Position numbers and translations under genes: made by a program. From Streptomyces sp. NBC_01669 (GTDB lineage: Bacteria; Actinomycetota; Actinomycetes; Streptomycetales; Streptomycetaceae): a DNA stretch of 64,000 nt. The stretch's first letter is position 1. Each line of letters begins with the position of its first letter. The stretch is taken from positions 5,580,001-5,644,000 of the forward strand of contig NZ_JAPEQG010000001.1 in NCBI RefSeq assembly GCF_026339735.1. Reading direction: 5' to 3'. The notes under the pieces were generated by a model that saw only the letters and a program-made list of their open reading frames with translations, made no database searches and was not told the DNA's origin. Shown here one piece after another: positions 28,201-37,508 of the stretch.

Positions 28201-28749
28201 CTCGTAGAGCTTGCCCTCCGGAAAAGCGAAGGCGTGCCGGTCCCAGAACGAACGCCGGAACACCTTGTTCCAGGCGACCCGGTCGGCGAGCAGCCGGGGA
28301 TCCCGGCTGATGTGGGTGCGCGCGCGGGTCCCGGTCAGCCATCGGTACTGCCAGGCCTGCTGCCGACCCTGCTCGGTCAGCCGCCAGACATTGCCGGTCG
28401 CCAGGTCCGATCCGGTCGACTCCAGCGATGCCAGCATCCGCTCGTACGCGTCGTGGACGACGATGTCGTCGCTGTCGGCGAACGCCAGATACGGGACGCC
28501 GGGGGTGGTGTGCCGTACCCCCGTGTTACGGGCCGCGCTCAGTCCCGCATTGGGCTGGCGGACATAGCGGAAGCGCTGGTCGTGGGCGGCGAAGGCCTCG
28601 GCGATCGCCGTGCTGCCGTCCGTCGAGCCGTCGTCGACGAGCACCACCTCGATGGCGTCGACGGACTGCTCTGCCACCGACCGCAGGCATGGCTCCAGAT
28701 ACTCCTCGACGTTGTGGACGGGCACGACGACACTGAGACGAGGCTTCAT
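25285..28749 (-). CDS. GT2 glycosyltransferase fused to divergent CDP-glycerol transferase-like domain (fusion A)
   Basis: The 1154-residue protein is of the long type. An N-terminal GT2 domain (residues 1 to about 320) keeps DDGSTD (39-44) and the metal-binding FADSDD. A beta-rich middle region of about 450 residues is shared with fusion C. The C-terminal CDP-glycerol glycerophosphotransferase-like domain (about 780-1150) has several altered motifs: TWHGAPL with His871 where HGTPLK is usual, SPANDLL for YPRND, RHPRVTG for RHY, and TDYAGLMFDF for TDYSSLMFDF. It should add sugar or polyol-phosphate units to a wall polymer, unless the C-terminal domain has changed specificity or lost activity. 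It reads away from fusion B and overlaps the convergent TetR gene by 14 bases. Confidence 0.9.
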   Translation of the reverse strand: MKPRLSVVVPVHNVEEYLEPCLRSVAEQSVDAIEVVLVDDGSTDGSTAIAEAFAAHDQRFRYVRQPNAGLSAARNTGVRHTTPGVPYLAFADSDDIVVHDAYERMLASLESTGSDLATGNVWRLTEQGRQQAWQYRWLTGTRARTHISRDPRLLADRVAWNKVFRRSFWDRHAFAFPEGKLYEDTPVMIPAHFLAGSVDVLHEHVYYWRVREGSITRRRTDVKGVRDRIAACEQVSAFLGGREANRGARHRYDASCLRDDFVYFLEGLPMGGPEYRDAFMAGAGAFLDRAGPAVLDELPVELRIKWQLVRERRTAELLSVLDFERANGAGTFAVTGVPGRRRAAFPGVPESARPARTDFPAVARLLGAEWGGDGKLRLRGYSYIRNLSASAPRHSLKMGMVRAARGTQLRTVPVRTVPAPEATIDSGQELHSYDRSGFELVLDPRRLRPGSWLVGVVVAGHGVVRRVAVRAVEAGAVQPLVHDLGDGRRAVLDYRGGRLQLTVAHLSARCEAHRTGHELELTGRLYGGARPKSLVLTCDGALESEYRYPFECRADERFTVRIPLADLARMADAPGPPHRAPHEVEAEPGGRWRARLILADGSRVPLPAAPDLPLPALADAGGELVLDLTGQPVVDRAEWTADGALRLGGAAGSVEGAPPLVLRHDALRETVTIPVAYEETSGGRRGAGRFTAFLAPSVAAGLHEGRWDSHLGGLPVRVLTALTARLPLRRKGKPGGPAREFTLDRRHGDRLTVHAGPVLAPAERGAYRQAALRGTYYPAQRALPLRDTVLYTGGDSPRAVHHELVRRGVEFEHLWVTDGRQGHLPPTAVPVVERSTAWYEALARARRIVTADQLPEWFERRPGQTVVQTWHGAPLGRFGTDLTDSLYADHHHLASLPHRAAQWSVLVSPSSWATPHLRRALAYDGEVLEAGSPANDLLFAADREKTAERVRRRLGIPAGRQVVLYAPTYRDHLAHAAADAGSHRCRWDPALDPSALSEALGDTHSVLVRRHPRVTGSVPDGPHVRDVSAHPDTAELLLIADVLVTDYAGLMFDFAHTGRPMLFHTYDLEHYRDTVRGFCLDFETRAPGPLLVGTDEIARALGNPGTLAASTQRHAEAYESFRRDFCDLDDGGAAARVVDRLLAPQAAEGAVSSS

Positions 28750-28851
28750 GCCCGGGTCAACCCGGGCGGACGCCCCGGGTCACCGGCACTGACCCGAACG
28801 GGTGAACACGCGATTCGGTACGCGGTCCGTGCGCGGTTACGCTCGGCTGCC

Positions 28852-30843
28852 ATGCTCCGTCTCAGTGTCGTCGTGCCCGTCCATCGCGTTCAGGGATATC
28901 TCAGGGAGACCCTGGAGTCCGTGCTCGACCGGTCGGACGCCGGGACCGAACTGATCGTCGTCGACGACGGATCGACGGACGGCAGCGCCGAGATCGCCGC
29001 CGAGTTCGCCGAACGCGACCACAGGACAAGGGTGTTGAGCCTTCCCGGGCATCGCGGTGCGGGACCGGCCCGCAACGCAGGGGCCGCCGAGGCGCGCGGC
29101 ACGTACCTGCTCTTCCTCGACGGGGACGACCTGCTGCGACCGGGCGCACCGGAAGCGATCGCCGACCGGCTCGCCCGGAGCGAGGCCGACGTGCTGCTCC
29201 TCGGGCACGACCGCATCGACTGGTGGGGCGAGACCGCCCCCGCCGACGATCTTCCGTCCGTCCGCAACCGGCTCTTCCGCCGGGAGTTCTGGACCGCGCA
29301 CGGCCTCCACTTCACCGACGGCCCCTACGAGGACGTCCTCCCCGTCCATCGTGCCGAACTACTCGCGGCCGACGCGGGCACCCTCGCCGAGCTCGACCGG
29401 GTCTGTGTCCGCCACCGCATCCGCCGCACCGGCACCTTCGCCACCACCCCCGGCCGCCACCACTTCGCGGTCATCGACGCGTACGAGCGGCTGCGCACCG
29501 AGACGGGCCACGACCCGCGCGTCGAGGAGGCGCGCACCCGCCATCTGCGTGCCGTGCTCGCCGACCCCGGCCGGATCGCTCCGCCCGACCGCCCCGCCTT
29601 CCACCGCGCCGCCGGCCTCCCCGGCAGCTACACCGCCCACCGTGCCCAGCAGGCCGTTCGCGACCGGCGCGCCCGGACCACCGCCGCCCTGCGCCGCCGG
29701 AAGAAGACGCTGCGCGCCCGCGTCATGCGCGCCGCCTACCGCGCCGACCTGCACCGGCCGCTCGACCCCCACCTCGCGGTCTACGGCGCCTACTGGAACC
29801 GGGGCGTCGCCTGCAACCCTGCCGCGATCCACGCCAAGGCGTGCGAACTCGCCCCGCACATCCGGGGCGTCTGGGTCGTCTCGTCCCGCCACCGCGACCG
29901 GATGGAGCCCGGGACCCCGTATGTCATCGAGGGCTCCCGCGCCTACTGGCGGGCCATGGCCACCGCCACGTATCTGATCAACAACTCCAGCTTCCCCGGC
30001 GGCTTCACCAAGCGCCCCGGCCAGGTCTACCTCCAGACCCACCACGGCACCCCGCTCAAGACCATGGGGCTCGACCAGCGCGCCTATCCGGCCCTCACCA
30101 ACGGCATCAGCTTCGAGAAGATCGTCGCCCACGCCGACCAGTGGGACTTCTCCCTCTCCGCCAACCCGCACACCACCGAGATCTGGGACCGGGTCTACCC
30201 GTCCTCGTACGAGCATCTGAACCTCGGCTACCCGCGCAACGACATCTTCTTCACCACCACCGCCGCGCAGCGGGCCGAAATCCGGGACCGGCTCTCCCTC
30301 GCCCCCGGACAGACCACGCTGTTGTACGCGCCGACCCACCGCGACTACCGCAAGGGCTTCGTCCCCCACCTCGACCTGGAACGCCTCGCCCGCGAACTCG
30401 GTCCGGATCATGTGGTGCTGGTGCGCGCCCACTACTTCTACGGCCGCTCCGCGCGGCTGCACGGCGCCCGTGTGATCGACGTGACCGGGCACCCGTCCGT
30501 CGAGGAACTCTGTCTCGCCTCCGACGTGTTGATCACCGACTACTCGTCCCTGATGTTCGACTACGCCTGCCTGGACCGCCCGATCATCAGCTACGCCCCG
30601 GACTGGGCCGCCTACCGGGCCTCGCGCGGCACCTACTTCGACCTGCTGTCCGGCCGCCCCGGCGACACCCCGGGCGCCGTCGCCACCACCGAGGACGAAC
30701 TGATCGAGGTGTTCCGGTCGGGGGAGTGGCGGTCGGCGCGGACCACCGCGCTCCGGGCCGCGTTCCGGGAGCGGTTCTGTCCGTACGACGACGGGCGCGC
30801 CGCCGAGCGCGTCGTGCGACGGCTGTTCCTGGACGGCGCCTAA
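28852..30843 (+). CDS. GT2 fused to CDP-glycerol glycerophosphotransferase-like domain (fusion B, short type)
   Basis: The 663-residue protein starts with a short GT2 domain (RLSVVVPVHRVQGYL, DDGSTDGS, metal motif FLDGDD). It then carries a poly-Arg linker (RRRKKTLRARV) and a C-terminal domain (about 300-660) with QTHHGTPLKTMGLD, GYPRNDIFF, YAPTHRDY and TDYSSLMFDY. These are the conserved motifs of TagF-like polymerases. The same block YWNRGVACNPAAI occurs in fusions D and E, so these three form one subfamily. The ATG at 28852 is preceded by TACGCT (28838-28843) at eight bases and by no ribosome binding site, suggesting a leaderless start. It is divergent from fusion A and followed by fusion C. 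Confidence 0.92.
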   Translation: MLRLSVVVPVHRVQGYLRETLESVLDRSDAGTELIVVDDGSTDGSAEIAAEFAERDHRTRVLSLPGHRGAGPARNAGAAEARGTYLLFLDGDDLLRPGAPEAIADRLARSEADVLLLGHDRIDWWGETAPADDLPSVRNRLFRREFWTAHGLHFTDGPYEDVLPVHRAELLAADAGTLAELDRVCVRHRIRRTGTFATTPGRHHFAVIDAYERLRTETGHDPRVEEARTRHLRAVLADPGRIAPPDRPAFHRAAGLPGSYTAHRAQQAVRDRRARTTAALRRRKKTLRARVMRAAYRADLHRPLDPHLAVYGAYWNRGVACNPAAIHAKACELAPHIRGVWVVSSRHRDRMEPGTPYVIEGSRAYWRAMATATYLINNSSFPGGFTKRPGQVYLQTHHGTPLKTMGLDQRAYPALTNGISFEKIVAHADQWDFSLSANPHTTEIWDRVYPSSYEHLNLGYPRNDIFFTTTAAQRAEIRDRLSLAPGQTTLLYAPTHRDYRKGFVPHLDLERLARELGPDHVVLVRAHYFYGRSARLHGARVIDVTGHPSVEELCLASDVLITDYSSLMFDYACLDRPIISYAPDWAAYRASRGTYFDLLSGRPGDTPGAVATTEDELIEVFRSGEWRSARTTALRAAFRERFCPYDDGRAAERVVRRLFLDGA

Positions 30844-30938
30844 TGTCACACGTTCGAGGCCGTAACCGGTGACCCCCGGGCGTTCACGGGGTTGAGCCAT
30901 ACGGACAACCAGGCCCCCGATGAACGGACGTGCTCAAC

Positions 30939-33900
30939 ATGCCGCCACGGCTCAGTGTCGTCGTCCCCGTCCACAACGTCGAGCTCTATCTGACGGACTG
31001 CCTGAAGTCCCTCGCGGAGCAGACCATGGCCGATCTGGAGGTGGTGATGGTCGACGACGGGTCCACCGACGACAGCGCCGCCCTGGCCACCGCATTCGCC
31101 GCACAGGACAGCCGCTTCCGGCTGGTCAGCCAGAAGAACGGCGGACTCGGGCACGCCCGCAACACTGGTGTCCGCAACTGCGACCCGGGCAGCAGCTACC
31201 TCGCCTTCGTCGACAGCGACGACATCCTCCCGCCCCGCGCGTACGAACTCCTCGTCGGCGCACTCGACGAGACCGGCTCCGACCTTGCGTCCGGCAATGT
31301 GCTCCGGCTGCGCGCCTCCGGCAAGCTTCAGCAGTCGCCCAACTTCCGCAAACCCATGGCGAGCACGCGGCTGCGCACCCACATTTCCCGCGACTGGGAC
31401 CTGGCCGCCGACCGGATCGCCTGCAACAAGGTCTTCCGCCGGTCCTTCTGGAACGAGCACGCCTTCGCCTTCCCGGTCGGCGCCCTCTACGAGGACATTC
31501 CCGTCGTCCTTCCCGCCCACTTCCTGGCCCGCACCGTCGACGTCGTCAAGGACCCCGTCTACCACTGGCGCGACCGGGCGGGCTCGATCACCACCCGCCG
31601 CGCCGTCGTCCGCGGCATCCAGGACCGGGCCTCGCACGTACTGGGCGTCTCCACCTTCCTCGACGAGCACCGCAGCGCCGCCGAAAAGCGCCGCTACGAG
31701 GCGCATGTCCTCGCCAACGACCTCTGGTACTTCATGGAGGCGCTGCCCGACGGCGACGACGAGTACCGCCGCGCCTTCCTCACGTACGCCAACGAGTTCA
31801 CCGACCAGGTCGACCCCACCGTCCTCGACGGGCTGCCACTGCGCCTGCGCCTGATGTGGCACCTCGTACGCGAACGGCGCACCGACGAACTGCTGGCGCT
31901 GCTCGCCCACGACAAGGCCGAACCGGGCGCGTTCGCCGTACGGGGCGTGCGGCGCCGCAGCGCCTCGTACCCGGGACTGACCCGACCCCTGCCACGGTCG
32001 GTGCTGCGCGTCGGCGACCGGGACCTGCCGCTCACCGCTCGGCTGCGCGAGGCGCACTGGCAGGGCGGGAAACTGCACCTCAAGGGGTACGCCTACATCC
32101 GCAACCTGCCCGCCGCCTCGCGGCGCAGCGAGTTCCGGGCGGGCTGGCTGCGGGCCGGCCGACGGCATCTGGTGCCGCTTCGGCTGCGTACCGTCGACGA
32201 GCCGGAGGCCACCGCACGCTCCCGGCAGAGCCTGCACGACTACGACCGGTCCGGCTTCGAGACGGTCGTCGACCCGGCCAGGCTCCGGATCGATCCCGGC
32301 GGCCCTGCCGAACGGCTCACCTGGCGCCTCGAAATCGGCATCGCCGGTCACGGGATGCTGCGCCGCTCCGACGTCTCGACCGACGAGGCAGCGGCGCCGC
32401 CGCCCGTGCACCGGCCGGACGGCGACCACCGGATCGTGCCCGCCTTCGAGAGCGGCAAGCTGGTGCTGCACGCCGAGCGGATCGACGCCCGGTTCGAAAC
32501 GCACCGGGAGGGCGGCGCGGGCGACGGGACACGCACCGTGGTGATCGACGGCATGATCCGCGACCGGCTCGGCACGGGCCCGTTGCGGATCGCCCTTACC
32601 CACCGGCCCTCCAGCACCTCCTTCGACTGCCCGGCGGCGGTCCACGAGGGCGCCGTGCCGTCGGCGGCGGGCTGGCGGCGCTTCACCGCCGAGATCCCGC
32701 TCGGCGCGTTGACCGATGCCCGGCCGCCGACGGGCGCGGGCACCGTCCCGTACAGCCTCCACCTCGTCGGACCGGACGGCCGCCGGACACCGATCGATGT
32801 GCCGGGACCCGTCCTGCCGGGCCGCTACCCGGTCGCGCGCGGCGCGGACGGCGCCAGGCGGGAGCTCGCTCTCACCGCCGGCTCCCGCGGCAATCTGCTG
32901 ATCAGCGACCGGACCGTACAGCCCGCCTGCGAGCTGGCGAGCTGGACCGAGGACGGCCTGCTGCTCCTGGAGGGCACCTTCCCCGACGACCCGGACCGGC
33001 CCGTTGAGCTGGTCGCCCGGCACAGCGGACACCGGGAGGAGGCCGTGTTCCCGGTGGCCCTCTTCGGGCCCGCCGAGGCCCGCCGGTTCCGGGCCGAGCT
33101 GCGGCCGGACGCCGTCGAGGCACCCGGCGGGGCACTGCCGCTGGGCGAGGGCCACTGGTACCTCTTCCTCCGCGAGAAGGGCGCCACCGACGACACGCTC
33201 GACCTGCCGCTGCGCATCCCGGCCGCCGCCCACCGCACCCTCCCCGCCACGCGAACCCTTGCGGGGCGTCGGTACGTCATCGAGCGGCGCTACTACGACC
33301 AGCTGCTCATCGACTGCGCGTCGGTGCTCAGCGCCGCCGAACGCGGCGTCCGCGGCAAGCGGCTGCTGCGCGAGGCGTACGGAAGGCGGCGGTCGGCGGC
33401 ACCCCTGCGCGACGCCGTGCTCTACAGCAGCTTCGACGGCCGCCAGTACTCCGACTCACCGCGGGCGATCTACGAGGAACTGACTGCCCGCACCACCGAG
33501 TTCGAGCACCTGTGGGTCGTCCGTGATCAGCAGGCCCGCGTCCCGGCGGGCGCCACCGCCGTCGTCCACGGCTCCGCCGACTGGCACGAGGCACTGGCCC
33601 GCAGCCGCCACATCGTCACCAACACCCAGCTGCCCGATTGGTTCGAACGGCGCGACGGCCAGACCGTCGTGCAGACCTGGCACGGCACCCCCCTCAAGCG
33701 CATCGGTCTCGACCTCGCGGGCACCGCCCAGGCCAACGCCGCCTACATCGCCGGCATTGAACAGCGCGCAAGGCAGTGGAGCGTCCTCGTCTCCCCGAAC
33801 AGCTTCTCCACCCCCGTCCTGCGGCGCTCCTTCGGCTACCGGGGGGAGATGCTGGAGTGCGGCTACCCCCGCAACGACCTCTTCCACGCCTCGGACCGCA

Positions 33901-34481
33901 CCAAGGTGGCCGCCTCGGTGCGGGAGCGGCTGGGGATCCCCTCGGACAGGCGGGTCGTGCTGTACGCGCCGACCTGGCGCGAGGACCGGCCGCAGGGCGG
34001 CGGGAGGTATGCCCTGGACCTTCAGCTCGACCTGGCGGCCGCCGAACGAGAACTCGGCGCCGACAGCGTGCTGTTGGTGCGCCGCCACTATCTGGTCACC
34101 GACCGGCTTCCGGACACCGGAAGCGGCTTCGTGCGGGACGTCTCGCGCTACGGGGACGTCGGCGAGCTGATGCTCATCAGCGACGCGCTGGTCACCGACT
34201 ACTCCTCGCTGATGTTCGACTTCGCGCAGACCGGACGCCCGATGCTGTTCCACACGTACGACCTGGCCCATTACCGCGACACCCTGCGCGGCTTCTGTTT
34301 CGACTTCGAGAACCGCGCCCCCGGTCCCCTGATCCCCGACTCCGCCGAACTCGTCGAGGCGCTGCGTGATCCGGTCCGGGCCACCGAGGGACACGCGCAG
34401 GCGTACGAGGCATTTCGGCGGGACTTCTGCGATCTCGACGACGGGCATGCGGCGCAGCGGGTGGTCGACCGGATGCTGTAG
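30939..34481 (+). CDS. GT2 fused to CDP-glycerol glycerophosphotransferase-like domain (fusion C, long type)
   Basis: The 1180-residue protein has the same layout as fusion A. The GT2 domain (residues 1 to about 310) has PRLSVVVPVHNVELYL, DDGSTDDS and FVDSDD. A beta-rich middle region contains the shared KGYAYIRNL segment. The C-terminal transferase domain has fully canonical motifs: QTWHGTPLKRIGLD, CGYPRNDLF, VRRHYLVTD and TDYSSLMFDF. It probably polymerises or decorates a wall glycopolymer. The ATG at 30939 is chosen because it matches the start of fusion A; an in-frame GTG at 30930 is also possible. A terminator hairpin follows at 34502-34537. Confidence 0.92.
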   Translation: MPPRLSVVVPVHNVELYLTDCLKSLAEQTMADLEVVMVDDGSTDDSAALATAFAAQDSRFRLVSQKNGGLGHARNTGVRNCDPGSSYLAFVDSDDILPPRAYELLVGALDETGSDLASGNVLRLRASGKLQQSPNFRKPMASTRLRTHISRDWDLAADRIACNKVFRRSFWNEHAFAFPVGALYEDIPVVLPAHFLARTVDVVKDPVYHWRDRAGSITTRRAVVRGIQDRASHVLGVSTFLDEHRSAAEKRRYEAHVLANDLWYFMEALPDGDDEYRRAFLTYANEFTDQVDPTVLDGLPLRLRLMWHLVRERRTDELLALLAHDKAEPGAFAVRGVRRRSASYPGLTRPLPRSVLRVGDRDLPLTARLREAHWQGGKLHLKGYAYIRNLPAASRRSEFRAGWLRAGRRHLVPLRLRTVDEPEATARSRQSLHDYDRSGFETVVDPARLRIDPGGPAERLTWRLEIGIAGHGMLRRSDVSTDEAAAPPPVHRPDGDHRIVPAFESGKLVLHAERIDARFETHREGGAGDGTRTVVIDGMIRDRLGTGPLRIALTHRPSSTSFDCPAAVHEGAVPSAAGWRRFTAEIPLGALTDARPPTGAGTVPYSLHLVGPDGRRTPIDVPGPVLPGRYPVARGADGARRELALTAGSRGNLLISDRTVQPACELASWTEDGLLLLEGTFPDDPDRPVELVARHSGHREEAVFPVALFGPAEARRFRAELRPDAVEAPGGALPLGEGHWYLFLREKGATDDTLDLPLRIPAAAHRTLPATRTLAGRRYVIERRYYDQLLIDCASVLSAAERGVRGKRLLREAYGRRRSAAPLRDAVLYSSFDGRQYSDSPRAIYEELTARTTEFEHLWVVRDQQARVPAGATAVVHGSADWHEALARSRHIVTNTQLPDWFERRDGQTVVQTWHGTPLKRIGLDLAGTAQANAAYIAGIEQRARQWSVLVSPNSFSTPVLRRSFGYRGEMLECGYPRNDLFHASDRTKVAASVRERLGIPSDRRVVLYAPTWREDRPQGGGRYALDLQLDLAAAERELGADSVLLVRRHYLVTDRLPDTGSGFVRDVSRYGDVGELMLISDALVTDYSSLMFDFAQTGRPMLFHTYDLAHYRDTLRGFCFDFENRAPGPLIPDSAELVEALRDPVRATEGHAQAYEAFRRDFCDLDDGHAAQRVVDRML

Positions 34482-34501
34482 GCGGCGCAGTGGTGTTCCC
34501 C

Positions 34502-34537
34502 GGTGCCGGCCCCCCGTACGCCGTGGGGGCCGGTACC
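34502..34537 (+). terminator. Terminator hairpin after fusion C
   Basis: A 13-bp stem (34502-34514 with 34525-34537, one G-T pair) with a ten-base loop lies 20 bases after the fusion C stop codon. Confidence 0.7.
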
Positions 34538-34718
34538 GGGCCCGGGGGAAGCGGCGGTGAACGCGAACGGGCTCGCGGGAATGCAGGCTGCATGAACCGT
34601 TCGAGTGATTCGCGCCATCCGGTGCGGGTGCTGTTGAGCAGGGAATCGATTCCGGTCCCGCTTAAGTATGTTGATCGGTGCGCTGCATAGCGGCCTCTGG
34701 TTGCTACGTTCTGTTTTC

Positions 34719-35960
34719 ATGGGTATCCGAATGTGGTGCGCCACCTGGAACGTACGACGCGCAAGAGCCGTCGTGCTCGTCACCGCGGCCGTCGGGCTGC
34801 TTGTCAGAATGCTGATCGCCGCAAACACGCCGGGCCCCGCCGACGTGCGCATCTTCCAAGGTTTCGCAAAGGCCATCACCGTTTACGGCCCCATTCGCAT
34901 TTATGAGCAGCCGCTGCCCGGCCTGCCTGTCTACAACCATCCTCCGTTGGCCGGATGGATGCTTCTCGGGCTGAATGAACTCGCCGAAATCGGAATGTCG
35001 TTCGGGACGCTGATCCGATCACCTGCCTCGATCGCCGACTTCTTCTGCGCGCTCGTCGTGTTCGAAATCGTCCGGCGGCGCAGCTCTCTCCGTACCGCGG
35101 TCGCCTGCGGAACGGGCGTGGCCCTCAGCCCCGTACTGATCGCCACCTCCGGGTACCACGGCAACACCGACGCGGTCGCCGTGACCTTCGCCCTCGCCGC
35201 CGCGTATCTGCTGGCCGACCGGAAGGCGCCGCTGGCCGCGGGGGTGGCCGCCGCGCTCTGCATCAGCGTCAAGTTCATCCCCGTCGTGGTGATCCCCGCG
35301 CTGTTCGTCGTCGCGCTGCGCGGCGGGCGGCCGGTGTTCGTCCGCTTCACCGCGGGGTTCACCGCCCTGATCGCCCTCGTCTGGGGACCGGTCCTGGTGA
35401 CTGTGCCGGAGAACCTGAAGGAGAACGTCCTGGAGTACGCGGGCGGCAACTACCGCCTCTGGGGGCTCGTCCGGTTCGCCGATGTGCTCGGTCTGCCGGA
35501 GCCGTTCATCGCCTTCATCCGTGGCGAGGGCCACTTCCTCTTCGTGCTGGTCTGCGTGGCCGTCGGCGTCTGGCTGGCCTGGGTGCGGCCCGCGCAGCTG
35601 CCCGGGGTCGTCGCCGTGACGATGGGCCTGCTGCTCCTCCTCTCCACCGCCTCCGCCCTCCAGTACCTGACCTGGGCGGCAGCCGCGATGTTCGTCATCG
35701 GGTTCTGGGAGGGACTCGCGTACAGCTGCCTGCTCGGCTGGACGGCCGTCCTCGGCTACCAGGGACGCTCCGCCGTGCGATGGAGCGAAACGGTGCTGCA
35801 GCTCGGCGCCGCCGGGTGGTTCGTCCTCGCGATCGGACTGGTCACCGGCGTCCGCAAGATCCTCGCCGCCCCGCCGGACGCGCCCTCGTCGACCTCCGCC
35901 GAACGGGCGTCGGTCACGGCGCCCCGTGCCTCACAGCCGTCCGGTTCCGCCGTCAACTGA
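34719..35960 (+). CDS. Multi-pass membrane glycosyltransferase (GT87/GT-C-like)
   Basis: The product of about 413 residues has ten or so hydrophobic segments. Early on it has the motif PADVRIFQGFAKAI and later YNHPPLAGWMLLGLNEL and SGYHGNTDAVAVTFALAAAYLLA. An early acidic loop and a second loop of this kind are typical of GT-C enzymes that use polyprenyl-phosphate sugars, such as GT87 or GT39 members. It probably transfers a lipid-linked sugar on the outer face of the membrane. The start is uncertain: the ATG at 34719 is given, but an in-frame ATG at 34668 is also possible, and neither has a ribosome binding site. The GT2-methyltransferase gene follows after 30 bases. Confidence 0.82.
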   Translation: MGIRMWCATWNVRRARAVVLVTAAVGLLVRMLIAANTPGPADVRIFQGFAKAITVYGPIRIYEQPLPGLPVYNHPPLAGWMLLGLNELAEIGMSFGTLIRSPASIADFFCALVVFEIVRRRSSLRTAVACGTGVALSPVLIATSGYHGNTDAVAVTFALAAAYLLADRKAPLAAGVAAALCISVKFIPVVVIPALFVVALRGGRPVFVRFTAGFTALIALVWGPVLVTVPENLKENVLEYAGGNYRLWGLVRFADVLGLPEPFIAFIRGEGHFLFVLVCVAVGVWLAWVRPAQLPGVVAVTMGLLLLLSTASALQYLTWAAAAMFVIGFWEGLAYSCLLGWTAVLGYQGRSAVRWSETVLQLGAAGWFVLAIGLVTGVRKILAAPPDAPSSTSAERASVTAPRASQPSGSAVN

Positions 35961-35990
35961 CCACACCCGAGCACAACTGGAGAACCCCAC

Positions 35991-37508
35991 GTGAAGGAAA
36001 GCACCAGCCCCAGGATCGGCATCCTGGTGGTCGCGTACAACGCCGAGACGACGCTGGAGAAGACCCTCGACCGCATTCCGGAGGATTTCCGGTCCCGGAT
36101 CTCGGAGGTCCTCATTCTCGACGACGCGAGCCATGACGCGACCTTCACCGCAGGCTGCCGCTGGTCCCAGACGGAGGGGATGCCCAGGACCGTCGTGATG
36201 CGGCACACCAAGAACCTCGGATACGGCGGGAACCAGAAGGCCGGATACGCGCTGGCCGCCGAACACGGACTCGACATCATCGTGCTGCTGCACGCCGACG
36301 GACAGTACGCCCCAGAATTGCTTCCCGACATGGTCGACCCCATTGAACGCGGCGAATGCGAAGCCGTGTTCGGATCGCGGATGATGAAGTCCGGCAGCGC
36401 CCTCAAGGGCGGCATGCCGATGTACAAATGGCTCGGCAACCGCATTCTCACCCGGCTGGAGAACGGGCTCCTCGGATCGCAGCTCACCGAATTCCACTCC
36501 GGCTACCGTGCCTACAGCGTCGCGGCGCTCAAGAAACTGCCGATCGGCCGGAACACCGACGCGTTCGACTTCGACACGCAGATCATCGTCCAGCTGCTCA
36601 ACGAAGGAATGCGGATCAAGGAGATCCCCGTACCGACGTACTACGGCGACGAGATCTGCTACGTCAACGGCATGAAGTACGCGAAGGACGTCGTCAAGGA
36701 CGTCCTCGAATACCGCCTCGCCGTCAAGGGATTCGGCACCTGCGCCTGGATCCCCAAGCCCGTCGAGTACGCCTTCAAGGAGGGCGACGGCTCCTCGCAC
36801 GCCGTCATCCTGGAGAAGATGCGGGCGCTCCCGCCCGGCCGCGTGCTCGATCTCGGCTGTTCCGGCGGGCTGTTCGCCCAGCGCCTCGAAGCCCTCGGCC
36901 ACGAAGTGACCGGCGTCGACTACATCGAGGTGCCAGGGGTCCGCGAGAAGTGCACACACTTCCATCTCGCCAACCTGGAGGAGGGGCTGCCCGCCGAGAT
37001 CGGCGCCGATTTCGACTATGCGGTCGCCGGCGATGTCATCGAGCACCTCTCCCGCCCCGAACGCGTCCTTGCCGAGGTGGCGACCGTGCTGCGGCCGGGC
37101 GGCCAGGTACTTCTCTCCGTACCGAACTTCAGCCACTGGTACTCACGGCTGCGGGTCGCGCTCGGGATCTTCGACTACGACCGGCGCGGCATCCTCGACG
37201 AAACGCATCTGCGTTTCTTCACCCGGGCCAGCCTTCGCCGCACCGTCCGGAACGCGGGCTACGACGTCCTCGACATCGCCTCCACCGGGGCGCCGTTCTG
37301 GTCCCTGCTCGGCGGCCGCGGCCCCCTCCCCGCGATCCTCAGCGGGCTCTCGAAGCTGCTGACCCGGATCCGGCCGACGCTGTTCGGCTATCAGCACGTC
37401 GCACTGCTCACCCCGCATGCGGCCGAGACGATCATCGCTGGAGAGCACGTCGATGTTCAGGACATCCTCAACCGACAGTACGTCCCTGCCGACCGGGTCG
37501 GGGTCTGA
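35991..37508 (+). CDS. GT2 glycosyltransferase-methyltransferase fusion
   Basis: The 505-residue protein joins two enzymes. Residues 1 to about 235 are a GT2 domain of the dolichyl-phosphate mannose synthase type (ILVVAYNAETTLEKTL, ILDDASHD, LLHADGQY, FGSRMM). Residues from about 265 are a class I SAM-dependent methyltransferase with the motif VLDLGCSGGLFAQRL beginning at residue 285 and VAGDVIEHLSRPERVLAEV. It may make a lipid-linked sugar for the neighbouring GT-C enzyme and methylate it or a related precursor. The GTG at 35991 has GGAG eight bases upstream. The next gene starts 56 bases before its end. Confidence 0.9.
   Translation: MKESTSPRIGILVVAYNAETTLEKTLDRIPEDFRSRISEVLILDDASHDATFTAGCRWSQTEGMPRTVVMRHTKNLGYGGNQKAGYALAAEHGLDIIVLLHADGQYAPELLPDMVDPIERGECEAVFGSRMMKSGSALKGGMPMYKWLGNRILTRLENGLLGSQLTEFHSGYRAYSVAALKKLPIGRNTDAFDFDTQIIVQLLNEGMRIKEIPVPTYYGDEICYVNGMKYAKDVVKDVLEYRLAVKGFGTCAWIPKPVEYAFKEGDGSSHAVILEKMRALPPGRVLDLGCSGGLFAQRLEALGHEVTGVDYIEVPGVREKCTHFHLANLEEGLPAEIGADFDYAVAGDVIEHLSRPERVLAEVATVLRPGGQVLLSVPNFSHWYSRLRVALGIFDYDRRGILDETHLRFFTRASLRRTVRNAGYDVLDIASTGAPFWSLLGGRGPLPAILSGLSKLLTRIRPTLFGYQHVALLTPHAAETIIAGEHVDVQDILNRQYVPADRVGV

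Noticed and set aside
25408..28851. A long N-terminal extension of fusion B back to 25408
   Set aside because: The extension lies opposite fusion A and is low-complexity. The GT2 domain starts at the ATG at 28852 with a -10 box just upstream.
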